Shown here piece after piece: positions 30,171-41,061 of a stretch of 64,000 nucleotides of DNA. The DNA is taken from positions 1-64,000 of the forward strand of contig CAJANL010000199.1 in assembly GCA_903941105.1 (NCBI GenBank), written 5' to 3'. A program made the position numbers and the translations under genes. This DNA comes from an uncultured Rhodospirillaceae bacterium. Lineage in GTDB: Bacteria > Pseudomonadota > Alphaproteobacteria > Rhodospirillales > Magnetospirillaceae. Each line of letters opens with the position of its first letter. The first letter of the stretch is position 1. The notes beneath the pieces were generated by a model. It did no database searches and was not told the DNA's origin. It saw nothing but the letters and a program-made list of their open reading frames with translations.

Positions 30171-31036
30171 GCCTTGAAACCTTCACCCTGTCCTATGGCC
30201 GCGCCGGCAGGAAGGGCAAGACCTTCCGCTTTTCCATCGACACCGCCTATCCCGGCCAGTCGTTCCTGAAGCCGTTCCTCGCCAGGAACGAGGTCTGCGA
30301 CCCGCCGCTCACGGCGGCCATCGCCGGCTTTCTCGACGAGGGTGACGTGGTTTTCGACGTGGGCGCCAATGTCGGCTACTACACCATGCAAGCGCTGCAG
30401 AACGTCGGCAAGACCGGCGCGGTCTATGCCTTCGAGGCCAATCCCGAGATGTTCCGCATCCTGACCTTGAACGGGGTGCAGAACCGGGCCGCCAACCTGC
30501 ACGCCTTCAACGTCGCCGTCTCGGATCGCCCCGGCACTGCCACCTTCTATGTCAATCCCCAGGAGGAAGGCACCAGCTCGCTGCACGACCCCCGGCCCTA
30601 TGCGCCGCAGGGCAGCCTCTACGACACCATCGAGCCGATCAGCGTCGCCGCCATCACGCTGGACGAATACTTCCTCGACGCCGGCCTCAAGGCGGTGAAG
30701 CTGATCAAGATCGACGTCGAGGGCTTCGAACCGCAGGTTCTGGAGGGCGGCCGGCGGTTCATCCAGAAGTACAGGCCCGACCATATCGTCTTCGAGGTCA
30801 GCTCACTGATGCCGGGCATTCCTGCCGGCACCGACCTGCCCATCCGCCATGCCCTGGCGACGCTGGGCTACACCTGCCACCTGATCCGGCCCATGCAGGA
30901 CAATGATCAGGTCCGCGCCGTCTTCCGCGATAAGATGTTCCTGCACATCCCGGAAAGCGTGGCCATGCAGATCCGCTACGGCAACGTCATCGCCACCCGG
31001 CAACGCATCGACAGCATGACGGGGTATGGGCCGTAA
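30167..31036 (+). CDS. FkbM family methyltransferase
   Basis: 'DVVFDVGANVGYYTMQALQNVGKTGAVYAFEANPEMFRIL', 'LIKIDVEGFEPQVLEGG'. Confidence 0.9.
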   Translation: MSLETFTLSYGRAGRKGKTFRFSIDTAYPGQSFLKPFLARNEVCDPPLTAAIAGFLDEGDVVFDVGANVGYYTMQALQNVGKTGAVYAFEANPEMFRILTLNGVQNRAANLHAFNVAVSDRPGTATFYVNPQEEGTSSLHDPRPYAPQGSLYDTIEPISVAAITLDEYFLDAGLKAVKLIKIDVEGFEPQVLEGGRRFIQKYRPDHIVFEVSSLMPGIPAGTDLPIRHALATLGYTCHLIRPMQDNDQVRAVFRDKMFLHIPESVAMQIRYGNVIATRQRIDSMTGYGP

Positions 31037-31465
31037 CTGGGGCAAAGCCCCGAGTGGCGGAGGCAAAGACTCACATGTGGCTGAGTCTGCCAGCCATTCG
31101 TGAGTCGGTGAGGCCATCGGCAATGAACAAGGAGGAATGGCTGCGCGTTCTCGACCTCCGCGAGATCAGCGGCATTCCTGTGAATAGGGCGGCCTAGCCG
31201 GACTAGACATTCTCGATGAAGTTGATGATTGACATATGCAGATGGCGTTTCCGCTTGCTGCCTATGGCTTTGATCACGACGCTTGAAAACAACTTTATGA
31301 TATATACAGATATATTATTGACGAATGACGCTTGTCGACAAGGATCGGCACTGTCTGACGTTGTCACCGCCCTCGCTTCGCGTCCAGTCGCGCCCCCTCA
31401 CTTTTGCGCCGCAGAACCGGCGCGAACGCCTTGCAATCGGCGCTACGCCGCCTGATTCTGGTGCC

Positions 31466-33907
31466 ATGAACACGCATCGGGGCCGCACCGTCGCGGTGCT
31501 GGGGCCAACCAACACCGGCAAGACCCACTTTGCGCTCGAGCGTATGCTGGGGCATGCCTCGGGCATGATCGGGTTCCCGCTGCGGCTGCTGGCGCGCGAG
31601 AACTACGACCGCATCGTCCGCCTCAAGGGTGCCGCCCAGGTCGCGCTGGTCACCGGCGAGGAGAAGATCGTGCCGCCGCGCCCGCGCTGGTGGGTGTGCA
31701 CGGTGGAATCCATGCCGCTGGACCGCCGCGTCGCCTTCCTGGCGGTGGACGAGATCCAGCTCTGCGCCGACCCCGATCGCGGCCACGTCTTTACCGACCG
31801 CCTGCTGCACGCCCGCGGCGAGGCCGAGACCCTGTTCCTAGGCGCCGAGACCATCAAGCCGCTGCTGCGGCGGCTGGTGCCGGGGATCGAGTTCCTCAGC
31901 CGGCCACGGTTCTCCGAACTCAGCTACACCGGCGCCCGCAAGCTCAACCGGCTGCCGCCGCGCACCGCCGTGGTGGCGTTCTCGGCCGCCGAGGTCTATG
32001 CCATGGCCGAATTCGTCCGCCGCCAGCGTGGCGGCGCCGCGGTGGTGCTGGGGGCGCTCAGCCCGCGCACCCGCAACGCCCAGGTCGGCATGTACCAGGC
32101 CGGCGAGGTCGACTACATCGTCGCCACCGATGCCATCGGCATGGGGCTCAACATGGATGTGGACCACGTCGCCTTCGCCGCCCTACGCAAGTTCGACGGC
32201 CGCACGCCACGCGACCTGGAGCCCGCCGAGATCGCCCAGATCGCCGGCCGCGCCGGGCGCCACATGAACGACGGCACCTTCGGCACCACCGCCGATGTCG
32301 GCGGCATCCCGCCCCTGGCGGTGGAGGCGGTGGAGAACCATCAGTTCGCGCCGCTGAAGGCGCTGTCGTGGCGTAATGCCGAATTGCGCTTCGCCACCGT
32401 GCCGGCCTTGCTGGCCAGCCTCGACAAGGCACCCGATGCCGCCGGGCTGATCCGTGCCCGCGAGGCCGACGACCATCTGGCGCTGGGCATCCTGGCCAAG
32501 GAGCCCGAGATCGCCGCCAAGGCCAACCATCCCGAGCGGGTGCGGTTGCTGTGGGATGTCTGCCAAATTCCCGACTTCCGCAAGGTGATGGCCGATGCCC
32601 ATACCCGCCTGTTGGGTCAGGTGTTCCGTCATCTCACCGGGCCGGGCCGACGCCTGCCCGCCGACTGGCTGGATAATCACGTGACACGGCTCGACCGCAG
32701 CGACGGCGAGATCGACACCATCGTCGGCCGCATCGCCAATGTGCGCACCTGGACCTATGTGGCACACCGCGCCGACTGGGTGGCCGACCCGGCGCACTGG
32801 CAGGAGCGCACCCGCGCCATCGAGGACCGCCTGTCCGATGCGTTGCACGAGCGCCTGACCCAACGCTTCGTCGATCGCCGCACTTCGGTGCTGGTGCGCG
32901 GCCTGCGCGGCGAGGGCGAGTTGCTGTCGGCGGTGACCGGCGGTGGCGAGGTGGTGGTGGAAGGCCACTTCGTCGGCAGCCTGTCCGGCTTCCGCTTCGT
33001 CCCCGACCCGTCGGAGACCGCCGGTGCCGCCCGCGCTGTGCTGGCGGCGGCGACGCGGGCCTTGAAGGGCGAGATCGGCGGCCGCATCGAGCGGCTGGCC
33101 GGCGATGGTGACGATGCCTTCCGGCTGTCCGAGGACGGTTATGTGCTGTGGCGCGACGAGCCGGTGGCCCGCCTGCTGCCCGGCACCGAGCCGTTGCGGC
33201 CGCTGGTCGAGCCGCTGGCCTCCGATCTGCTCGACCCGGTGGGCCGCGATCGCATCCGCCGCCGTCTCGCCGACTGGCTGCGGGGGGAGGTGGAGAGCGC
33301 CTTCAGGCCTCTTGCGGTGGCGCGGGTGGCCCCCCTGTCGGGCGCGGCGCGCGGCCTGATGCACCAACTGGCCGAGGGGCTCGGTTCGGTGGCGCGCGGC
33401 ACCGTCGCCGCCCAGGTCGCCGCCCTGTCCGAGGAGGATCGCCGGTCACTGGCGCGGCTGGGCATCCGGCTGGGGATGGACGGTGTCTACCTGCCGGCAC
33501 TGCTGAAGCCGGGGCTGCAGCGGCTGCGCGCCCTGCTATGGTCGGTGCATGGCGGCCATCCTTATGTGGACCCGCCCGGCGGCCGGGTGTCGCTGGCGGC
33601 GACGGCGCCGGCCGAGGCCTACGAGGCGATGGGCTACCGGGTGGTGGGCGGACGCGCCATCCGTCTCGACATGCTGGAACGCTTCGCCGCCGAGGTCCGC
33701 CGTCTGGGCCGCGCCGGGGCCTTCGAGCCGCCTCCGCAACTGGCGTCGCAGTTGGGGATGACCGTGACCGAGGCCGCCGGAGTGCTGGCGGCCATGGGCT
33801 TCCGCCGCCGGGAGGACGGCTTCTTCCTGTCGCCGCGCAAGGCACCGCCCAAGCGAGCCACCGGGCACCGGGAGGACTCGCCCTTCGCGGTGTTGCGCAA
33901 GCTGTAG
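31466..33907 (+). CDS. Suv3-like DEAD/helicase-C family RNA helicase
   Basis: 'VAVLGPTNTGKTHFALERML', 'AVDEIQLCAD', 'VDYIVATDAIGMGLNMDVDHVAFAALRKFDG', 'QIAGRAGRH'. Confidence 0.9.
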   Translation: MNTHRGRTVAVLGPTNTGKTHFALERMLGHASGMIGFPLRLLARENYDRIVRLKGAAQVALVTGEEKIVPPRPRWWVCTVESMPLDRRVAFLAVDEIQLCADPDRGHVFTDRLLHARGEAETLFLGAETIKPLLRRLVPGIEFLSRPRFSELSYTGARKLNRLPPRTAVVAFSAAEVYAMAEFVRRQRGGAAVVLGALSPRTRNAQVGMYQAGEVDYIVATDAIGMGLNMDVDHVAFAALRKFDGRTPRDLEPAEIAQIAGRAGRHMNDGTFGTTADVGGIPPLAVEAVENHQFAPLKALSWRNAELRFATVPALLASLDKAPDAAGLIRAREADDHLALGILAKEPEIAAKANHPERVRLLWDVCQIPDFRKVMADAHTRLLGQVFRHLTGPGRRLPADWLDNHVTRLDRSDGEIDTIVGRIANVRTWTYVAHRADWVADPAHWQERTRAIEDRLSDALHERLTQRFVDRRTSVLVRGLRGEGELLSAVTGGGEVVVEGHFVGSLSGFRFVPDPSETAGAARAVLAAATRALKGEIGGRIERLAGDGDDAFRLSEDGYVLWRDEPVARLLPGTEPLRPLVEPLASDLLDPVGRDRIRRRLADWLRGEVESAFRPLAVARVAPLSGAARGLMHQLAEGLGSVARGTVAAQVAALSEEDRRSLARLGIRLGMDGVYLPALLKPGLQRLRALLWSVHGGHPYVDPPGGRVSLAATAPAEAYEAMGYRVVGGRAIRLDMLERFAAEVRRLGRAGAFEPPPQLASQLGMTVTEAAGVLAAMGFRRREDGFFLSPRKAPPKRATGHREDSPFAVLRKL

Positions 33908-33913
33908 CGGCCC

Positions 33914-36706
33914 CTAAGCCCCCACCTTTTCGCCCCATTGCGCCAGTTTGGCCAGCAGGTTGTCGGGGCGGAAGGGCTTGCCGATGTAGTCGTCCATGCC
34001 GGCCTCGCGGCAGCGTTCCTCGTCGCCGGCCAGCACGTTGGCGGTCATGGCGATGACGGGGATGCGGGCGGCGGCGCCGGGCAGCGCGCGGATACGCCCC
34101 GTCGCCTCGAAGCCGTCCAGCTCCGGCATTTGCACGTCCATCAGGACGACGTCGAAGGTCTGGCTGCGCACCAAATCCACCGCCTGAATGCCGTTCTCCG
34201 CCCCCACCACCCTATGGCCGGCCCCTTCCAGCAGGACCCGGGCCAGCTTGGCGTTGACCGGATTGTCCTCCACCAGCAGCACCGTCAACGGGCGGCCGGG
34301 ACGAGACAACGGCTGCGCCGCGGGACGAATCGGTTCGGCGGTGGCGGTTGCGGTCATGGGCAGGGTGAACCAGAAGCGGCTGCCCTTGCCCAGTTCGCTG
34401 TCGACGCCGATTTCGCCGCCCATTACCTCCACCAGCCGCTTGCAGATGGCCAGCCCCAGCCCGGTGCCGCCGAAACGCCGCGAGATGGAGCTGTCGGCTT
34501 GGCTGAACGAGGTGAACAGGCGGCCGATGGCGTCTTCGGGAATGCCGACACCGCTGTCGGTGATCTCGAACCGCAGTACCAGCGCATCGCCACGCCGCGA
34601 TACCAGCCACGCCGACACGGTAACGGCACCCCTTTCGGTGAACTTGACGGCATTGCCCACCAGGTTGAGCAGCACCTGGCGCAGCCGCGCCACATCCCCC
34701 GACAGCAGCGGCGGAATATCGGGGGCCACGTCCACCGACAGCGCCACCTGCTTGTCGCGGGCGCGCGGACTGATCAGGGCCGCCACCCGCCGCAGGGTGT
34801 CGTGCAGTTCGAAGGTCACCGCCTCGACGGTGACCCGGCCGGATTCGAGACGCGAGAAGTCGAGGATGTCGTTGAGGATGGTGAGCAGCGCCTCGCCCGA
34901 CTCCATGATGGTCTCGACATAATCACGCTGGTCGCCGTCCAGTGGCGTGCCGCGCAGCACATGGGTCATTCCCAGGATGCCGTTCATGGGGGTACGTATT
35001 TCGTGGCTGATCACCGCCAGAAATTCCGACTTGGCGCGACTGGCAGCCTCGGCGGCCTCCTTGGCGGCAAGCAATTCGTCCTCGGCGGCGATGCGCTCGG
35101 TGATGTCGACCATGGCCCCCACCACGCCGCCGATCTGCCGGTCGGCGGTGGCCAGCGGCGCCTTGAACAGCAGCACGGCGCGCCGGCTGCCGTCCGGCCG
35201 CTTGATATAGCTCTGGTAGACCTTGGACGTCTCGCCGGCCAGCAGCTCACGGTCGCTGTCCTCGGCCTGGAGTGCCACGTCCAGTGGCGCCAGCTGCCGG
35301 GCGGTGCGGCCGAGAATGTCGGCGCGCGACAATCCCAGCAATTGGTCGAAGGCCTTGTTGCAGCCCAGCACGCGGCCCGACATGTCCTTGTAGTAGATAC
35401 CGTTGGGAATGGTATCGATGACCGTCTGGTGCAGGCTGAGCTGGTCGCGCAAGGCTTGCTCGGCGAGCTTGCGGGCGGTGATGTCGTTGGCCGCCACCAG
35501 CAGCGCCGGCTGGTCGCCGTGGTCGAGCGGGATCATGGACACCAGTGCCCAGAACGGCACTCCGGTGGTGGTGCGCAGCCGCGCCTCGAAATCCGCCACC
35601 TGCCCCTGGCGGGCGAGCAGCCGCAGGATGCGGGCCAGGTCGCGGCGATGGATGCACTGCGGCGGCAGCGGCCGCCCCACCAGCATGCGCGAATCCGACG
35701 CCAGTTGCGCCGCCGCCCGGTGGTTGGCGTAGAGCACGGTGCCGTCGTTCCTGCGGATCAGCACCAGTGGCAGCGGCGCCGCCGCCAGGATGGTGGACAG
35801 CCGCTCCTCGCTGAGCGACACCTGTTGGCGGCCCTGCCGCTGGGCGTCGAGATAGCGGACCGAGAACCACCCCAGCGCCCCGGCCAGGGCGGCCAGCGCC
35901 GCGCCCAGCGAGCGCAGCAGGGTCATGGTCGCCGGCGGCCGTGCGTCCCAACCGCCGGAGGGCGTGGCGGCAATCTGCCACGAGCCGCCGGGTAGGGTGA
36001 TGTCCAGGATCACCGGGTTGTCTCCGAACACCGACGGCTCGCCGTGGAACACCCCGCCCTGTGCCCCCAGGCCATCGGTGCCGCGGATCGCCACCTTCAG
36101 CGACGCGCGCGACTCGGATACCCCGGCGGCGTCCAGCAGGGTGTCGAAGTTGATGGGAATGGCCACCAGTCCCCAGGGCGGTCCGCTGCCCGGCGGGCCG
36201 TCGGGCAGGGAGTCGAAGATGGGGGTGCGGCCGATGACGGCATTGCCGCCCTGAAGCAATCGAACCGGGCCGGCCAGCACCGGCTGGCGGGTTTCGAACA
36301 TGCGCTGGATGGCCGGCCACTGGTCGGGCAGGTCGCGGTAGTCGCGCCCCACCGCGGAGGCATTGCCCTCATGGGGGTAGACGTAGGTGATGGTGGTGCC
36401 GCGGGCCAGCGTGACGTTGCGGATGTGGCGGCGCTGCGCCATCACCTCGCGGGCGATGGTCTCGAATTCGCCACGGGTCAGGTCGCGGTGCAGGGCGACG
36501 GTGGCCACCAGGGCGCGGGCCAGCGCCAGGGTGCCGGTCAACTCGCCTTCCAGCCGGGCTCGCATGGTCGACAGGCGGTTCAGCGTGTCGAGGCGCAGCT
36601 CGTGGCCGTGGCGCTGCCATTCCAGCCGCTCGACGATCAGCAGCCCGCCGGCCACGATCGCGGTGGACAGGATGGCGACGAGCCAGGGCCGGGTCTTTGC
36701 GCGCAT
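33914..36706 (-). CDS. CHASE-PAS-histidine kinase-receiver hybrid
   Basis: N-terminal TM and CHASE-like sensor, PAS domains, '[23 protein letters not shown]', '[18 protein letters not shown]', C-terminal REC '[21 protein letters not shown]'. Confidence 0.93.
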   Translation of the reverse strand: MRAKTRPWLVAILSTAIVAGGLLIVERLEWQRHGHELRLDTLNRLSTMRARLEGELTGTLALARALVATVALHRDLTRGEFETIAREVMAQRRHIRNVTLARGTTITYVYPHEGNASAVGRDYRDLPDQWPAIQRMFETRQPVLAGPVRLLQGGNAVIGRTPIFDSLPDGPPGSGPPWGLVAIPINFDTLLDAAGVSESRASLKVAIRGTDGLGAQGGVFHGEPSVFGDNPVILDITLPGGSWQIAATPSGGWDARPPATMTLLRSLGAALAALAGALGWFSVRYLDAQRQGRQQVSLSEERLSTILAAAPLPLVLIRRNDGTVLYANHRAAAQLASDSRMLVGRPLPPQCIHRRDLARILRLLARQGQVADFEARLRTTTGVPFWALVSMIPLDHGDQPALLVAANDITARKLAEQALRDQLSLHQTVIDTIPNGIYYKDMSGRVLGCNKAFDQLLGLSRADILGRTARQLAPLDVALQAEDSDRELLAGETSKVYQSYIKRPDGSRRAVLLFKAPLATADRQIGGVVGAMVDITERIAAEDELLAAKEAAEAASRAKSEFLAVISHEIRTPMNGILGMTHVLRGTPLDGDQRDYVETIMESGEALLTILNDILDFSRLESGRVTVEAVTFELHDTLRRVAALISPRARDKQVALSVDVAPDIPPLLSGDVARLRQVLLNLVGNAVKFTERGAVTVSAWLVSRRGDALVLRFEITDSGVGIPEDAIGRLFTSFSQADSSISRRFGGTGLGLAICKRLVEVMGGEIGVDSELGKGSRFWFTLPMTATATAEPIRPAAQPLSRPGRPLTVLLVEDNPVNAKLARVLLEGAGHRVVGAENGIQAVDLVRSQTFDVVLMDVQMPELDGFEATGRIRALPGAAARIPVIAMTANVLAGDEERCREAGMDDYIGKPFRPDNLLAKLAQWGEKVGA

Positions 36707-36787
36707 GAGTCACATTCCCGCCGGTCGGAGTTCCGACAACAGCTTACTCCGCCATTGCCATCAGCGCAGTCGGGTCGAATCCCTATT

Positions 36788-37798
36788 TCACGGGTTTGCC
36801 GGCACCCCCGACGTGGTGGAATACTCGAAGTGCAGCGCCTCGCCGGGATGCACCACGTCATAGGCAGAGTGGGCGGCGCGGGCCGCTTCGGCGAAACCGG
36901 ACAGGATCAACTTCAGCTTGCCGGGATAGCTGCAGATGTCGCCGGCCGCGAACACGCCCGGCGCCGAACTGGCACCGGTGGCCGGGTCGACGGCGATCAG
37001 GCTGCGATCCATGCCCAGGCCCCAGTCCGCGATGGGCCCTAATTCCATGGCGAGGCCGAAGAACGGCAACAGCACGTCGGCGTCGAGGCGCCGGGTCTCG
37101 CCCTCCAGGGTCGCCACAATCACGGCGGAGAGGCGTCCGCCCTCGCCCTCCAGCCCATGCAGCTGATAGGGCACCACCAGCTCGACGGCACCCGAGGCGG
37201 CCATCTGCTTGAGGCGGGCTTCCGATTCGGGCGCGGCGCGGAACTTGGGGCGGCGGTGCACCACCATCACCTTGGCCGCAACCTCGGCCAGCGACACTGC
37301 CCAGTCCACCGCCGAATCGCCGCCGCCGGCGATCACCACCCGCTTGCCGCGGAAATCTTCGCGCTTGCGCACCATGTAGAACACGCTGGTGCCCTCATAG
37401 CCGGTCAGGCCCTCCAGCGGCGGCCGGTTGGGGCCGAAGGCGCCGCAGCCGGCAGCGATGATCACCACTGGCGCCAGGATGGCCTCGCCGTTGGACAGGC
37501 CACAGCGCCAGCGCTGGCCGTCGCGCTGCAGCGAGATCACCTGCACCCCGAAATGATAGGTGGGCGAGAAGGGCGCCGCCTGCTCCGCCAGCTTGTCGAT
37601 CAGCTCGGCGGCCAGGATGCGGGGATGGCCCGGGATGTCGAAGATGGGCTTCTCCGGATAGAGCGCTTGGCACTGGCCGCCGATCCCTTCCAGCGCGTCG
37701 ACCACATGGCACTTCAGCTTGACCATGCCGCATTCGAACACCGCGAACAGCCCCACCGGGCCTGCTCCGATGATGACGGCGTCGGTTTCATGCCGCAT
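36788..37798 (-). CDS. ferredoxin--NADP(+) reductase (thioredoxin reductase-like)
   Basis: MRHETDAVIIGAGPVGLFAVFECGMVKLKCHVVDALEGIGGQCQALYPEKPIFDIPG; start set by AAGGAGG. Confidence 0.9.
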   Translation of the reverse strand: MRHETDAVIIGAGPVGLFAVFECGMVKLKCHVVDALEGIGGQCQALYPEKPIFDIPGHPRILAAELIDKLAEQAAPFSPTYHFGVQVISLQRDGQRWRCGLSNGEAILAPVVIIAAGCGAFGPNRPPLEGLTGYEGTSVFYMVRKREDFRGKRVVIAGGGDSAVDWAVSLAEVAAKVMVVHRRPKFRAAPESEARLKQMAASGAVELVVPYQLHGLEGEGGRLSAVIVATLEGETRRLDADVLLPFFGLAMELGPIADWGLGMDRSLIAVDPATGASSAPGVFAAGDICSYPGKLKLILSGFAEAARAAHSAYDVVHPGEALHFEYSTTSGVPANP

Positions 37799-37827
37799 GA
37801 CTTCCTCCTTGGAATTCATAGTTCCTT

Positions 37828-38688
37828 CTACCACGCGAACGTCGCCATGGCCGCCGTCGGCGTCTCACCGTGGTCGGCGATCACCTGCTCCAGCCGCGCC
37901 GGGTCGGGCGTCTCGCCCCAGGCAATGCCCAACTCCTCGGCGTGGATGCCGCCGGTGACCAGCACCGAATCGATGCCGGCGGCATTGGCGCCCTTGACGT
38001 CGGTGTGCAGCGCGTCGCCGATGGCGCAGACCCGGGCGCAACCCAGCATGGCGAGCGCCACGGCGTAGATGGCCGGATCGGGCTTGCCACGCTGGCTGAC
38101 CACGCCGCCCATGGCGGCATAGCGGGCGGCGATGGCCCCGGCGCAGGTGATGCGGGCGCCCTGGCGGATCACCACGTGGTCGGGATTGGCGCAGATCATC
38201 GGCAGGCGCCGCGCCAGGGCCTGCTCCAGCACCGGCAGGTAGTCCTCGACGGTCTCGGTCAGCTCCCACGGCCCGGTGTTGAGCACGAAATCGGCCGCGT
38301 CCAGGGCCACCGAGGCGTAATCCAGCCCCTCGAAGACGTTGCGGTCGCGCTCCGGCCCGAGATGGTAGAGCCGGCGGCCGAGGGCGGCATAGAACGGATC
38401 GCCGCGGCGAGCCAGTTCCAGGTGCACCGCCTCGCCCGAGGACAGCACCTCGTCATAAAGCTCGCGCGGCAGCCCCATGCGGGTCATCTGCGCTTCGAGG
38501 GCGGCGGCGCGGCGCGGCGCGTTGGACAGCAGGATGCTGCGCTTGCCGGCCCGGCGCAGGGCGGCCAGGGTGTCGCCGACGCCGGGATAGGCCTCGACGC
38601 CGTCGTGGATCACACCCCACAGGTCGAGCACGAAGCCGTCGTAGCGGTCGGCCACCGCCGACAGCCCGGCGATCCAGGGCGTGGTCAT
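37828..38688 (-). CDS. HAD-superfamily hydrolase (TIGR01459/NagD-like)
   Basis: 'DGFVLDLWGVIHDGVEAYPGVGDTLAALRRAGKRSILLSNAPRRA', 'IGDALHTDVKGANAAGIDSVLVTGG'. Confidence 0.9.
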   Translation of the reverse strand: MTTPWIAGLSAVADRYDGFVLDLWGVIHDGVEAYPGVGDTLAALRRAGKRSILLSNAPRRAAALEAQMTRMGLPRELYDEVLSSGEAVHLELARRGDPFYAALGRRLYHLGPERDRNVFEGLDYASVALDAADFVLNTGPWELTETVEDYLPVLEQALARRLPMICANPDHVVIRQGARITCAGAIAARYAAMGGVVSQRGKPDPAIYAVALAMLGCARVCAIGDALHTDVKGANAAGIDSVLVTGGIHAEELGIAWGETPDPARLEQVIADHGETPTAAMATFAW

Positions 38689-39761
38689 GCCGCCTCGTGG
38701 CGATGATCGGCGCCCACCGCCTGGGCGATGGCGGTGAAGCCGTCGCGCTTCAGCAGGCCGCACAGCTCGCGGTTGATGCGGCCCACCAGCCCCGGCCCCT
38801 CGTAGACCATGGCCGAGTAGAACTGCACCAGCGAGGCCCCGGCGCGGATCTTGGCATAGGCCTCGGAGCCCGAGCCGATGCCGCCGGCTCCCACCAGGGG
38901 CAACTTGCCGTCGGTCAGCTCGTACATGCGGCGCAGCATGGCGGTGGAGGGCTCGAACAAGGGCGCCCCCGACAGGCCGCCGGTTTCCCGCGCATGGGGG
39001 GAGCGCAACCATTTCGGCCGGGCGATGGTGGTGTTGGAGACGATCAGGCCGTCCAGCATTCCCGCCAACGCCACCGCGGCGATATCGTCCAGGTCTTCCC
39101 AGGCGAGATCGGGGGCGATCTTCAGCAGCAGCGGCGGACGGGTGCCCTGGGGCACCGCGCCATCCAGCGCGGCGCGGGTGCGCGTCACCAGCGCCGCCAA
39201 CTGGTCGCGGCCCTGAAGCGCCCGCAGGCCGGGGGTATTGGGCGAGGAGACGTTGATCACCAGATAATCCGACAGCGGCGCCAGCCGGGCGGCGCCCGTC
39301 TCATAATCGGCGGCGGCGTCCTCGGTGTCCTTGTTCTTGCCCAGGTTGGCGCCGACGATGCCGCGCCGCGGCCGCGCCTGCAGGCGGGTGGCGACCGCGT
39401 CCAGCCCCTCGTTGTTGAAGCCCATGCGGTTAACCAGGGCGCGGTCCTCCACCAGGCGGAACATGCGCGGCCTGGCATTGCCCGGTTGCGACCGGGGGGT
39501 CACGGTGCCGATCTCGGTGAAGCCGAAGCCCTGCGCCAGCATGGCGTCGGGGATCTCGGCATTCTTGTCGAAGCCGGCCGCCAGGCCCACCGGGTTGGGG
39601 AACTCGCGGCCCCACACGGTGGTGCGCAGCGCGGCATCGTCGAAGCGGCAGGACGGCGGCACCACACCGCTTTTCAGGGCTCGGACGGCCAGGGTGTGGG
39701 CCGTTTCGGGGTCGAGCAGGCGGACCACCGGCCAGGCGAAATTTCGGTAATAATCGAACAC
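38685..39761 (-). CDS. pyrD: quinone-dependent dihydroorotate dehydrogenase PyrD
   Basis: 'FDYYRNFAWPVVRLLDPETAHTLAVRALK', 'NPVGLAAGFDKNAE', 'VINVSSPNTPGLRALQ'. Confidence 0.95.
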   Translation of the reverse strand: MFDYYRNFAWPVVRLLDPETAHTLAVRALKSGVVPPSCRFDDAALRTTVWGREFPNPVGLAAGFDKNAEIPDAMLAQGFGFTEIGTVTPRSQPGNARPRMFRLVEDRALVNRMGFNNEGLDAVATRLQARPRRGIVGANLGKNKDTEDAAADYETGAARLAPLSDYLVINVSSPNTPGLRALQGRDQLAALVTRTRAALDGAVPQGTRPPLLLKIAPDLAWEDLDDIAAVALAGMLDGLIVSNTTIARPKWLRSPHARETGGLSGAPLFEPSTAMLRRMYELTDGKLPLVGAGGIGSGSEAYAKIRAGASLVQFYSAMVYEGPGLVGRINRELCGLLKRDGFTAIAQAVGADHRHEAA

Positions 39762-39766
39762 GGTGC

Positions 39767-40111
39767 TTAGTCCTCAAGCGGCGGAAAGAGATGGCGTTCG
39801 GTCACGGCGTCGAGCGGCAGCGGCTGGCTCCAGGTTACCGCACTCAGCGGCAGCGGGCCGTAGAGATGGGGAAACAGGGCGCCGCCGCGCGACAGCTCCC
39901 ACTTCAGGGCATCGCCCAGCCGGGCCGGGTCGACGGCCACCAGCACCAACCCGTCCTGGCCGGCGCGGTGCTTGGCGGCGCTCGCCACGATCTGGGCGGC
40001 GGTGGAGAAGTGGATGAATCCGTCGGCCTGGTCCTGCGAGGACCCGGGATGGCTGCCCGTCGCCTCGGCGGCCCGCCATTCGTCGGCGCGACAAATATGG
40101 TATATGATCAT
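39767..40111 (-). CDS. DUF952 family protein
   Basis: MIIYHICRADEWRAAEATG...GFIHFSTAAQI...LFPHLYGPLPL. Confidence 0.85.
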   Translation of the reverse strand: MIIYHICRADEWRAAEATGSHPGSSQDQADGFIHFSTAAQIVASAAKHRAGQDGLVLVAVDPARLGDALKWELSRGGALFPHLYGPLPLSAVTWSQPLPLDAVTERHLFPPLED

Positions 40112-40161
40112 GGCGGCGGACCTTAAACGAAGGTGCGGCCGAAGACCAGAGAGGCTCTCAC

Positions 40162-40767
40162 ATGAAACTGCGCACTTCCCCCACCTCGCCCTATGCGCGC
40201 AAGTGCGCCGTCGTCGCCATGGAATGCGGCCTGTCCGATCGCGTCGAGCCGGTGCCCACCAACGCCTTCGCCGCCGACACCGACCTGGGAAAGGACAATC
40301 CCCTCGGCAAGGTTCCCTGCCTGATCACCGACGGCGGCGAGGCCTTGTTCGATTCGCCGGTGATCTGCGAGTACCTGGATTCATTGCATGACGGCGTCAA
40401 GCTGTTCCCGGCCTCGGGCGGCACCCGCTGGGCGCAACTTCGATTGCAGGCGCTGGGCGACGGCATCCTGGACGCCGCCGTGGCCAAGCGGGTCGAGACC
40501 GTCATGCGCCCCGAGGACAAGCGCTGGCCCGGCTGGATCGAACGCCAGGACGCCGCCATCCGCCGCGCCCTCGACCTGCTGGAGCAGGAGTGCGGCGGCT
40601 GGGGCAGCGACTTCCTGATCGGCCAGATCACGGTGGCCTGCGCCCTGGGCTATCTCGACCTGCGCTTCAAGGACGACGACTGGCGCCGCACCCGCCCCGC
40701 CCTGGCCGGCTGGTACGCCACCGCCGAGGTGCGGCCCTCGGTGGCAGCGTCGGCGCCAAAGGACTGA
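40162..40767 (+). CDS. glutathione S-transferase family protein
   Basis: MKLRTSPTSPYARKCAVVAMECGL...NPLGKVPCLITDGGEALFDSPVICEYLD. Confidence 0.92.
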   Translation: MKLRTSPTSPYARKCAVVAMECGLSDRVEPVPTNAFAADTDLGKDNPLGKVPCLITDGGEALFDSPVICEYLDSLHDGVKLFPASGGTRWAQLRLQALGDGILDAAVAKRVETVMRPEDKRWPGWIERQDAAIRRALDLLEQECGGWGSDFLIGQITVACALGYLDLRFKDDDWRRTRPALAGWYATAEVRPSVAASAPKD

Positions 40768-41061
40768 GTGGGGCCACGACAGCGGCCTGTTGCAGCGATC
40801 CGCGAGGGACCTCGCCCGGGGTTTTGCCGTTGCGCTCGATCGGGCCGATGCTGGCAAGGCCGGTTGTGCGACCACGACCATGGCCGCCCGCTATCTCGTG
40901 GCGACGGTCGATGAATCTCATTTTCAGCAAATCCGGAATCCCGTTCAGATTTGAATAGTTCTAGCGAAAGCCTTGCGAAGGAACCACCTTGCACTCTGGT
41001 CCCTGATCGAATACCCCTACCCTCCGGCCGCTTCGTCGGCGTCGTAACGGTATGGAACGCC

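Noticed and set aside
31075-31197. 40-aa ORF MWLSLPAIRESVRPSAMNKEEWLRVLDLREISGIPVNRAA
   Set aside because: Too short, no family recognised, no proper SD spacing; possibly a gene fragment
33938-35995. 685-aa plus-strand ORF
   Set aside because: Antisense of the hybrid histidine kinase; no recognizable domain
40771-41060. Possible transposase remnant or small gene between GST and ribF
   Set aside because: Frames on both strands contain suggestive strings but no motif I can assign; BLASTX needed
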